DNA of 64,000 bases from Ascarosepion bandense. Lineage: Eukaryota; Mollusca; Cephalopoda; Sepiida; Sepiidae. The translations under genes were made by a program, and so were the position numbers. Below are positions 56,872 through 64,000 of this stretch, in pieces; position 1 is the first letter of the stretch, and every line of letters begins with the position of its first letter. The DNA is taken from positions 77,001 through 141,000 of the forward strand of contig JBBBDQ010001288.1 in the NCBI GenBank assembly GCA_037127315.1, given 5' to 3'. Under the pieces are notes generated by a model that ran no database searches, was not told the origin of the DNA, and saw nothing but the letters and a program-made list of their open reading frames with translations.

Positions 56872-56906
<35 letters not shown>
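56744..56906 (+). repeat. tRNA-headed hammerhead element (SINE-like), copy 1
   Basis: tRNA-like head 56744-56806 with GCGCCCATAGCTCAGAGGTA (acceptor, box A) and GGGTTTCAATCCTGG (box B), a 23-base spacer, a hammerhead fold at 56830-56875 and a (TA)n tail from 56875. No coding frame. The second copy is at 63425-63563, reversed, with the same order of parts. Confidence 0.7.
56830..56875 (+). ncRNA. hammerhead ribozyme motif 1
   Basis: Stem I: TCCGTA (56830-56835) with TGCGGA (56870-56875), six pairs including one G-U. Core CTGATGA at 56836-56842. Stem II: GCTGT-GAT-ACAGC, five pairs. Core GAA at 56856-56858. Stem III: ACAG/CTGT (56859-56868) with a two-base loop. Predicted cleavage after C56869. 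All invariant core positions of the family are present. Activity is untested; the stem III loop is very short, as in some natural retroelement hammerheads. Confidence 0.75.
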
Positions 56907-56909
<3 letters not shown>

Positions 56910-56970
56910 TAAAGAGAACGTAACTCAAAACGTAAAAACGTACTCAATATACATATATCGTATAACAATA
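56907..56970 (+). repeat. 64-bp repeat between (TA)n tracts, copy 2
   Basis: GGTAAAGAGAACGTAACTCA, AAACGTAAAAACGTACTCAA; starts where the (TA)n tail of the hammerhead element ends. Confidence 0.8.
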
Positions 56971-56989
56971 TATATATATATATATATAA

Positions 56990-57530
56990 ACACGGATTTA
57001 TACCCACAGAAACGAACAATGGATTTTAACAAACAGGACGTCATTTTTGGAACCATGAATATTTTTCCTCCAACACTTATTCATCGGTAACCGTTGGCAG
57101 TTAGTAGTAGTCATGAACGAGACACGGAAATAAATGCAAATAATCACTAATAAAGAGAAAGATGGAACTCGTTTAAAGTTAAATTTAATCAAATATAATT
57201 AAAAAGTAAGCGGTATATATATATATATATTTGCAGGCTTCATTGGAAATGACTGACAAGGTATTATCATTAAGTTTTTTCTATAATTTTTCATGTGTTC
57301 GTATAATTTTTTCGAAATTAAATTTATGTAAGAATTGTCCAAAGCTTTTGTACTTTCGGCTATACTTTTAGCCATTATCAAGAATTAGTTTTGTTTTACT
57401 TATAAATAAAACGTGGAACAATTATGGATATAGAGTCTTGTGTATGTTATGAACACAGTAAAAACTTTGTTAACGTGTTCATAATTCATAATATATATTG
57501 ATTGTTTAATTACTTAGTTTCTGGTCATAT
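56990..57530. other. no feature recognised; TTGATAATGG stem motif at 57355-57385 (minus)
   Basis: Reversed, TTGATAATGGCTA...TAGCCGAAAG forms a small stem of the sort often near retroelement ends. May be upstream sequence of the PLE relic. Confidence 0.3.
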
Positions 57531-57532
57531 TA

Positions 57533-57800
57533 ATGTTAGACCCGTGTAGATTTTTGGCTAGCCACATGTGGAAATTAAAATCAAAATATGGAAAAAACCC
57601 AGACATAAAGTGGAGTATAATAAAAACAGCCAAACCTTACAACGGTGGCAAAATATGTAGACTGTGCCAAGAAGAAAAGTTAGAAATTATACTATTCCCA
57701 AACAAAAACGAACTATTGAATGAAAGAACGGAAATTATGACTAAGTGTAACTATACTAAAAAATCCCTCCTAGGTTTATACAACCATGGATAAAAACGCT
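57533..57800 (+). pseudogene. Penelope-like element (PLE) C-terminus
   Basis: Frame of 86 codons: LASHMWKLKSKYG, IKWSIIKTAKPYNGG, KICRLCQEEKLEII and LLNERTEIMTKCNYTKKSLL. The W.I...A..Y....K.C.LC..EKL.I....LLN.R.EI...C pattern is the end of the GIY-YIG endonuclease region of Penelope-like retroelements. The RT domain and the GIY-YIG motif itself are not present upstream, so it is a 3' fragment. PLEs are known carriers of hammerhead ribozymes, which fits the hammerhead motifs nearby. Confidence 0.75.
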
Positions 57801-57990
57801 ATAATTCGTTGTAATTTTAAAAATTGCACGTTCAATAATTCCCAGCCACGTGAGCGTTAAAAAGAAACACCTTTACGTGAACGTTTTTTAAAGAAAAAAA
57901 ACGGGAAACGGTAAAATCAGTTATTGCAAAACACCTGAAGACACCACTCATGGTAGAAATATAGGTCGCGTAATAACTCGTTTACAAATA

Positions 57991-58037
<47 letters not shown>

Positions 58038-58130
58038 CTAATTTTAACAAGCCCCAATAAGTGTGCAGCAAATTTTAGTGTAGATTGGTTCAATGTTGTG
58101 TCCCGATCACACCCTTGTTCCATCTTAAGG
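57801..58130. other. possible PLE 3' flank with (TA)n 57990-58034
   Basis: Contains CACCTGAAGACACCACTCAT and a short ACCA/TGGT stem, a decayed end motif. No gene. Confidence 0.35.
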
Positions 58131-58583
58131 TGCTAGAGGCCTTATAAATCGAGTCGCTGGCTGGCTACTTGTTTCTTAGTAAATCTGTCTAATAGAATGG
58201 AGAGCTCAATCAAATTCGTCTTTGTTCAACGCCTACATCTACTCATCTGTAGTTTATTCTGCAATTATGCTTGGTAGACCTTATTTACTGCTTGAAAGCA
58301 TATCATATGGCCTTATCAAACACTTTGAACAAGATCAGTGAGCTCAAGTTCTCGGACACAATAACTTGTGATTTCTTGCTAGCACAAACATCGACGTTTC
58401 TGTCGGCCTTAATTTCAGTTATTTGCCTTTTCAAAGACTGCGGTATAGTTTTCAGACACTCCCCAAGGGTGGCGTACGCGGCGATTGACTCTGGCCGATG
58501 TTATCAATGTCATTTTCCTGAATAATCGGGCATGATGAGAATCTAAGTTTCATGGACAGAAAGCGGAAGTTTTTGATAATTCA

Positions 58584-58585
<2 letters not shown>
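58131..58585. other. no feature recognised
   Basis: The frame 58271-58525 has no motif; higher CG content near 58450-58500. Confidence 0.3.
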
Positions 58586-58587
<2 letters not shown>

Positions 58588-58628
<41 letters not shown>

Positions 58629-58941
58629 ACAATAGTTTATCCAAACATTATATAACTATAAAAAAAATTTAATGTTTCAGAGCAATACTGTTTTTCGTCA
58701 GGTGTTATTTTTTAAAATAGTGAATATGATTTATTTAGAAGATATAAGATAAATTAATGGTTATTTAGAAAATTAGGGAGTGGTAGTTGGCGAATATGCT
58801 TGTAGGTGTGTCAATATAGATCAATCAAAAATGAGAATTAGGTTGAACTATGAAATTTGTTAGGCTCTACTTTGTATTGAGCATTTTTATAAACGTAAAT
58901 ACATGAACAGTGTTTTTTAATCGACCTATCATTACACGTCC

Positions 58942-58984
<43 letters not shown>

Positions 58985-59078
58985 TGACGTGAATGTTAAC
59001 GATACATATGAAGGTGCACATACATATAGTTTTATTATTCAGGTGTTAATAAAACAGTGCCAAATATATGAACAGAGC

Positions 59079-59121
<43 letters not shown>
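58588..59121. repeat. cluster of (TA)n tracts (58588-58624, 58944-58982, 59084-59121)
   Basis: Three pure TA tracts separated by AT-rich sequence. A hammerhead-like relic without a good stem III is at 58674-58701 (minus). Confidence 0.8.
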
Positions 59122-59124
<3 letters not shown>

Positions 59125-59134
59125 AACCTATGTC

Positions 59135-59182
59135 TATGTCACGATTCGGAGTTTCATGCGTTATGCAATTATCAGGTACATA
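59135..59182 (-). ncRNA. hammerhead-like motif 4, degraded
   Basis: Reversed: stem I TATGTAC with GTGACATA (one bulged A), core CTGATAA (the invariant G8 is A), stem II TTGC-ATAAC-GCA, core GAAAC, stem III broken (ACTCCGAAT). Probably inactive, but clearly the same family as 63003-63051. Ends near a (TA)n tract. Confidence 0.5.
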
Positions 59183-59224
59183 TTACGTACTGACAGTTTA
59201 ACAGATTTTAATTTAATTTCACTT

Positions 59225-59945
59225 TTTTTTGTTTTGTTTTTTTTTAATCATTTCACCCCGAGCAAGGCAGAAATGCCACTGATGTGCGGGGGGCTGCATA
59301 ACTGTATGAAGATTAATTAGAAAAGAGTGAGGAGTACAAACTGGTTAGAAAGGAGCAATAGAAAGCTGAGAAAGCAGGTGCGATGACAGATACATAGGTG
59401 GAGAGAAAGGGAAGGTTATAGGGGGTTGGGGAGAGAGCTAGAGTCCAGTGGTTAGTAGATGAGTATTGACTTTGCATTTAAATTTCTGGAGGTTGTAGCC
59501 GTCAAGAAAGCAAGAATACGGGAGCGAGTTCCACAGGCGGGAAGTGCGAGAGAAGAAGCTGCAGGTGTAGAATTGTCGTCTGCATTTGGCTAACCTGACT
59601 GTGAATGGGTGGGACCCAGTTGCCAGTCTAGTTGCACGAGTAAACACCTGTTGAGGAGGCACCAGTGACTTAAGTTCGTCCGAGCAGAAGCCATGAAAGT
59701 ATTTATAGAACAGACAAAGGGAGGCCACATTTCGACGATGAGGAAGTGGCTGCAGTCGAGTCGCCAGATCAGTACCTCGACAGGTTTCTTACTGTTGCGG
59801 GAGTATATTGTAGTGTCATCTGCGTAGATGCCTACTTGGGACTTGATCTCATCTGGGAGGTCGTTGATGAAAATAAGGAAGAGCGTCTGGCCGAGGATAG
59901 GGCCCTGTGAGACACTAGCATTCGTGCTGTAGGATTGATGTTTAT
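59225..59945 (-). pseudogene. Jockey/CR1-like LINE with RT piece, internal deletion
   Basis: From 59945 down: [43 protein letters not shown] (intact YADD active site), then a deletion joins to [23 protein letters not shown] sequence and [54 protein letters not shown], stop at 59438. 3' UTR to the T-rich end at 59225. Only copy of this family here that keeps the catalytic motif. Confidence 0.75.
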
Positions 59946-59968
59946 GAGAATTAAATCTTATAAAGTTA

Positions 59969-60690
59969 CTAGCATTATAGCCCGGCGTTGCTCGGGTGTA
60001 ATGAAAGCTTTAAAACTAATCCATGGTCCTGGAGCTCAGACTCTTTGGACGTTGGCACGAAAAGACTAAAAAGTAATAGTTGTCTCCAGTTAAAGCGAAA
60101 CCGTAGACTGAAAGAAACATGAATGGATGTAAGTCAAATTTGTATTTCCTGTTATCGATATCAAATAAGTTCTTTTCGTCATAAACTGAATTTTGAAGGC
60201 TAAATAAGTCGGATGAGTAAATGGTATCCTGACTGAGACTAAGAACTACAATTATACCTACTTAGACCCAAACCCGAAGTAAAAAATAAAATAAAAGGGC
60301 TGAAAAAAATACAGACATACAGGCAGATAGACAGACACAGACACAAACATCTTGCCTTTTATATATATACATTATCGATTTTTTGCACTACTGTAAGAAC
60401 TGCAACCTTGAAACTTCTGCATGTCGTTTCTTGTGTCTTTGTCTATGAGTGTATCAAATTTGATTAAAATCGGACCACTCCTTCTATAACCCGATTTTTT
60501 CGATTTTCGATATTTATCGGGGTTACCTCGACACAAAACCTAGCTAAGAACACTCGCAGACACTTATAGTACAACTGTGTAAATTTTCAAGAAAATTGGT
60601 TCAGCCGTTTCGGAGTCTATAGCTAACGGACACACACACACAGAGACACACACGCACACACACAAAGTTCCATTTATAAGTAAGTTTAGA
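59969..60690 (-). mobile_element. Helitron-like element, long form (722 bp)
   Basis: Reversed, CTAGCATTATAGCCCGGCG to AAGTAAGTTTAGA between A and T. Full internal segment, with only a short TATATATATAC in place of the long TA tract. Confidence 0.8.
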
Positions 60691-60746
60691 TGTTACTGCT
60701 TTTTAATAACTTGATTAAAAACTGAAATATTCTAAGGTTACATGTA

Positions 60747-61379
60747 CAGAACTGTGCAAATGTTTTAGGACAATAAATATTTTATTTATAATGAGGCATA
60801 TAAACGGAAAATAAACAATTTAATTAAATCAATTTTATTTGATTTACTCAACAAATGCTTTAACAAGAAAAATACTTGTTACAAAATAAATCTAATATTT
60901 ATTATAATAGCCTTTTGCTTTGATCACAGCCTTCATTCTGTCAGACATTGACATCACAAGCTTCTTCAATGTATCTAATGGTATCTCCTGTCAAGCAGCT
61001 TGTATTTGTTCCCAAAGTGTGTCTTGTAAAGTAACATGAGATTTATGAATTCGAGAGGGGGAAATAAAAAAAAATGCCAGTCATATCCAAGGATAATAGA
61101 ACAATGAGTAGTTTCAAAACAACTTGTTTAATAGAAAATAGGAAAAATTAAATATAACTTCTTTTTAATACATTACTTTCACACCTAGTTTTAGATAATC
61201 AATATTTATTAGCAATTTACTTGGCTTTTCACCCTGTATTTTTATGTAAATCACCCCTGTCTTAATACATTTGCATACTACCGGTGTGTAAAGTGTTAGG
61301 TCGGGGTGATTTTAAACTTTATTTTGATGCCTCATAAAAGATAAAATAGTTTATGTCCTAATACTTTTGCACAGTACTG
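60747..61379. mobile_element. Tc1-like element, internally deleted, with TA target duplication
   Basis: Inverted ends of about 50 bp: CAGAACTGTGCAAATGTTTT at 60747 and the complement of CAGTACTGTGCAAAAGTATT ending at 61379; ATGAGGCAT closes both. TA at 60745-60746 and 61380-61381. The 633-bp body keeps only a transposase tail. Confidence 0.85.
60898..61045 (-). pseudogene. Tc1 transposase C-terminal remnant
   Basis: LWEQIQAA, then a stop, QEIPLDTLKKLVMSMSDRMK and AVIKAKGYYNKY with a stop. This is the W..I..E...LV.SM..R..AVI.AKG..TKY end typical of Tc1 transposases. The catalytic domain is absent. Confidence 0.8.
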
Positions 61380-61381
61380 TA

Positions 61382-61870
61382 AATAAGAATTTAAAATCAA
61401 AATTTAAAATTTGTTAAGAACATAGATAAATATATTTCAAAGCATATTACTAAGATATTAAATAAACACTGGGCCCACATGAACAACATCCGTCACTCAA
61501 CTAATAGCCGCAATAAAGGTTATAAAAATAATTGCAACTACCGTAAAGCATAAAACCAGTCCATCGAAAGACTAATGTATGCCCGAAAGTATTGTTTATA
61601 GAGCTCGAATTCATTCGGATGATAATGATGTTAATTCTTTACTTTAGAAGCACTTTTAACATGGGGAAGATAAGATTTAACAACCAGATGTTGTCTTTGA
61701 ACTTTAGCAAATACAGTAAAAGTACTGCTTTATCTATATAATATTGGAACTAGGAATATTGTAGCTAAATCCAAACTTTATAACAGAAAAGGAGATGAAT
61801 GAAATCTATGCCTTTTAAAAAAAGTTGTCATTTTAGACCATATCAATAATCCTAACAAAAGATAATTTAA
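61382..61870. other. no feature recognised
   Basis: AT-rich unique sequence. Confidence 0.3.
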
Positions 61871-61871
61871 T

Positions 61872-62138
61872 GACCAGTGGATATAAACTCGGGACAAGAA
61901 ATTAGGGAGCCGAGTTCGAATTCCAATTAAATTCTTGGCATTCACTTACGCGCAATTACCCTTGGGAAATTATGGAACAAATGACAGCACAGATTGGGTT
62001 CTATAGCCTTGGCTGGCAACCAGTCTACCGCAAAAAAGTAATGGCAACCTACTACGGGATAATGTTCAGTCATGTCTTTTTCGAGAAATGATCGCCAAAG
62101 CGTGTATCACATATGGCACTTAACTGACTGACTGACTG
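61872..62138 (+). repeat. tRNA-derived SINE, head truncated
   Basis: Starts CCAGTGGATATAAACTCGGG; box B present (GAGTTCGAATTCC); a short deletion removes part of GCCCAGTCAGTC; ends CACTTAACTGACTGACTGAC. Confidence 0.75.
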
Positions 62139-62237
62139 TCATGTAAAAAGTACTTAAATTCTTAGACCCAGATTGATATAGGTTCCTTTATATGTTTGTA
62201 CCTTTCTTTCTCTCTTTCTTTTTTAACTTTTCGCTTA

Positions 62238-62268
<31 letters not shown>

Positions 62269-62456
62269 TTATTTTCCATCCGCAGTATTAATTTTAACAA
62301 TTATGAATCAAACCCCTTTAATTTTTGCTCCCTGCATTGTCTGATTTTTAATTTTAATTTTAATTCTAAATTTTAATTTTATTTTAATTTAATTTTTATT
62401 TTTATTTAAAATTTTACAATTTAAATTTTTATCTACATGTTATCTTAAAATGTTCG
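62139..62456. repeat. (CTTT)n and TTTTAA-type low-complexity tract
   Basis: CTTT units at 62216-62270; TTTTAATTTTAATT-type sequence at 62345-62430. The same AATTTTAA sequence continues at 62820-62900, after the next SINE. Confidence 0.75.
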
Positions 62457-62766
62457 TTGTGCGTTGTGGTCCAGTGGATATCGGCTCGGAACGAAAAATC
62501 GAGGAGCCGAGTTCGAATTCCAGTTGAATTCATTGCATTAAACTTACGCGCAAATACCCTTCAGAAAGGTATTAATCCGTCTCTTCTTTCTAATTATGGG
62601 TTAAATAACAGGACAGATTGGGTTCTATAGCCTTGGTCGGCAACCAGTCTACCGCAGAAAGCAATGGCAACCTACTGCGGGATAATCTTCTGCCCAGTCA
62701 GTCATGTCTCTTTCGAGACATGATCGCCCAAGCGTGTTTCACGTATGGCACTTAACTGACTGAATC
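62457..62766 (+). repeat. tRNA-derived SINE, full monomer
   Basis: GTGCGTTGTGGTCCAGTGGA head, good box B, intact hairpin CATGTCTCTTTCGAGACATG at 62702-62721, end CACTTAACTGACTGAATCTT. Among the best preserved copies; inserted in the TTTTAA-rich tract. Confidence 0.88.
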
Positions 62767-63002
62767 TTAAAATATTTAAATTTTTTACGTTTTATTATTT
62801 ACGCCGCTTTGATTTCTTCTCCCTGAATTTAAAAAAAATTTATTTTAAATTTTAATTTTAAAATTAAATTTTTATCTACATGGAATTTTATATTTAAAAT
62901 TTTTATCTTGTCATTAAAAAAAAGTACGTTAACTTTATAAGAACTAATTCTCATGAAAATCAAGCGAACTTAAATTCAAATCTATTAAAATATGAGGTTG
63001 AA
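62767..63002. other. AT-rich, no gene
   Basis: TTTTAAATTT-type low complexity. Confidence 0.4.
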
Positions 63003-63051
63003 ATATGCACCTGATGATTGCATAACACATGAAACTCCGAGTCGTGGCATA
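63003..63051 (+). ncRNA. hammerhead ribozyme motif 3
   Basis: Stem I: ATATGCAC with GTGGCATA (seven to eight pairs with one bulged G). Core CTGATGA at 63011-63017. Stem II: TTGC-region, now weak (TTGCATAACACAT). Core GAAAC at 63031. Stem III: ACTC-C-GAGT (or three pairs with a three-base loop). Predicted cleavage after C63043. Weak stem II lowers the chance of activity. The sister at 59135-59182 keeps stem II better but has lost a core base. About 30 bases on is a (TA)n tract. Confidence 0.6.
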
Positions 63052-63076
63052 GACGTAGAACAATATGAATATTTAA

Positions 63077-63082
<6 letters not shown>

Positions 63083-63110
<28 letters not shown>
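63083..63110. repeat. (TA)n microsatellite
   Basis: Follows hammerhead motif 3. Confidence 0.9.
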
Positions 63111-63112
<2 letters not shown>

Positions 63113-63191
63113 TACCAACAATCAGATTTTAGACATAATTAAAATGACCATGAAACGGTTGTATTAAAAAGTTCACAATAAATATGTATTG

Positions 63192-63274
63192 TACAGCTTT
63201 TGAATACTTTTCATTTGAAAACGAGTTATTTTCCCAAACTAGGTTTTAACCTTTCGCTAAATTAAAGTGATTTA

Positions 63275-63324
<50 letters not shown>

Positions 63325-63407
63325 TAAATCACTTTAATTTAGCGAAAGGTTAAAACCTAGTTTGGGAAAATAACTCGTTTTCAAATGAAAAGTATTCAAA
63401 AGCTGTA
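63192..63407. repeat. perfect 216-bp palindrome with (TA)n centre
   Basis: Left arm 63192-63276 (TACAGCTTTTGAATAC ... TTTATGAT) and right arm 63323-63407 (ATCATAAA ... GTATTCAAAAGCTGTA) are identical when reversed, with a pure TA tract between. No target duplication or coding frame seen. Confidence 0.95.
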
Positions 63408-63424
63408 TATATATATATATATAT

Positions 63425-63563
63425 AAGTGCTATCCACATACAAGCCTGTTTCAATGTATCACAGCTCATCAGTGTGGCTAGACACATCCATTTGCTTTTG
63501 GCAAGGATCGAACTCGACCGATTTCGTGTCAGTCGGAGTCGCTAACCCCTAAACCATAGGCGC
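63425..63563 (-). repeat. tRNA-headed hammerhead element (SINE-like), copy 2
   Basis: Reversed: tRNA-like head from 63563 (GCGCCTATGGTTTAGGGGTT, GTCGAGTTCGATCCTTGCC), spacer, hammerhead 63434-63477, then the (TA)n tail at 63405-63424 that abuts the palindrome. Head differs from copy 1 but shares CCGACTGAC in the same place. Confidence 0.7.
63434..63477 (-). ncRNA. hammerhead ribozyme motif 2
   Basis: Reversed: stem I CCACA with TGTGG (five pairs), core CTGATGA, stem II GCTGT-GAT-ACATT with two outer mismatches, core GAAA, stem III ACAG/TTGT with one G-U, and A at the cleavage position instead of C. Stem I differs from motif 1 yet still pairs, so both sides changed together. Damaged stem II suggests a decaying copy. 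Confidence 0.65.
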
Positions 63564-63594
63564 ATGGAATCAGAGGAGGGAAATTTTAACGTGT

Positions 63595-63634
<40 letters not shown>

Positions 63635-64000
63635 TCTGTGTGTGTGGATAGATATATATGAATATTAATAATGTCGAATAACTTAAATAAAATACATTAA
63701 TTTTTTTTCTATACCTGAGGAAAAAAGCGAATTAGCTCCACCTAAAATCAAATATCCCAAACAAACCACTGAGAAAAATGGTCGTCAACAAGACCTGTGC
63801 AATTAAATATATGACTACCCTAAAAAACGTTACTAGGTGGCAATTTTTCATGGGACTATTGAACTATTATCACATTTATGTACCTAATATGCAGATTTTG
63901 AGAGATCCAGTTAACAGTTTTCTTAGGAAAGGCGTTAAGTTAAACTGATATGTGTCAGAAGGTACTTGAAGAAATAACAAAAATACTTACGTCAGACCTA
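63564..64000. other. no feature recognised; (TA)n at 63598-63632
   Basis: AT-rich sequence to the window edge; frames near 63660-63990 are not long enough to judge. Confidence 0.35.

Noticed and set aside
57935..57959. Hammerhead-like CTGAAGA...GAAA motif after the PLE tail
   Set aside because: ACCA/TGGT stem is present but outer pairs, stem III and stem I fail.
58674..58701. Hammerhead-like CTGACGA...GAAAC motif (minus)
   Set aside because: Stem II is half broken and stem III absent; at most a dead relic.

Overview
The window looks like a non-coding stretch of a large, AT-rich, repeat-dense animal genome. The likeliest source is a coleoid cephalopod, probably an octopod: tRNA-derived SINEs with a long conserved 3' domain (recalling the Ceph-SINE type), RTE-like and Jockey/CR1-like LINEs, Tc1/mariner relics, very many (TA)n tracts, and no dense gene content. 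That assignment is inference from repeat style. I find no convincing host protein-coding gene. Nearly every open frame of 60-200 codons is a transposon relic or a chance frame in low-complexity DNA.

Layout. 0-13 kb: two inverted RTE pieces around a dead mariner, a dimeric SINE, a Tc1-like pseudogene with DD37E spacing, 5S/tRNA chimeric SINEs, an unclassified 500-bp repeat, an internally deleted mariner with intact ends, a second dimeric SINE and a retroelement pol C-terminus. 13-21 kb: a long inverted repeat crowded with Helitron-like elements, a 53-bp satellite (17.6-18.35 kb) and a Helitron-like element inside the unclassified repeat. 21.8-29 kb: a dimeric SINE, a 3.4-kb array of a 49-bp satellite with a 17-unit higher-order period, a LINE tail and more SINEs. 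29-46 kb: a full Helitron-like copy, a tandem SINE triplet, opposed LINE fragments, a hairpin-rich candidate LTR, RTE fragments, a GC-rich patch and several SINEs. 46-52 kb: an ATTA-rich minisatellite interrupted by a foldback element and an RTE copy, then Helitron-like and LINE copies. 52-64 kb: more SINEs, a Penelope-like (PLE) C-terminus, four hammerhead ribozyme motifs, an internally deleted Tc1-like element with good ends and a perfect 216-bp palindrome.

The most interesting signal is at 56.74-56.88 kb and 63.43-63.56 kb: two copies of a short element with a tRNA-like head, a complete three-stem hammerhead fold and a (TA)n tail. Their stem I sequences differ but both pair. A second hammerhead family with a bulged stem I lies at 59.14 and 63.00 kb. 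Other strong observations are dimeric SINEs whose two halves share private variants, the exact 833-bp (17 x 49) period in the satellite, and Helitron-like insertions that can be compared with unoccupied sister copies inside the same window.

How the parts relate: there are no operons or pathways here. Functional logic is that of mobile DNA: LINEs that probably mobilise SINEs, pol III promoters (A/B boxes, 5S-type heads) in the SINEs, inverted repeats for cut-and-paste elements, and microsatellites that sit inside or at the ends of elements.
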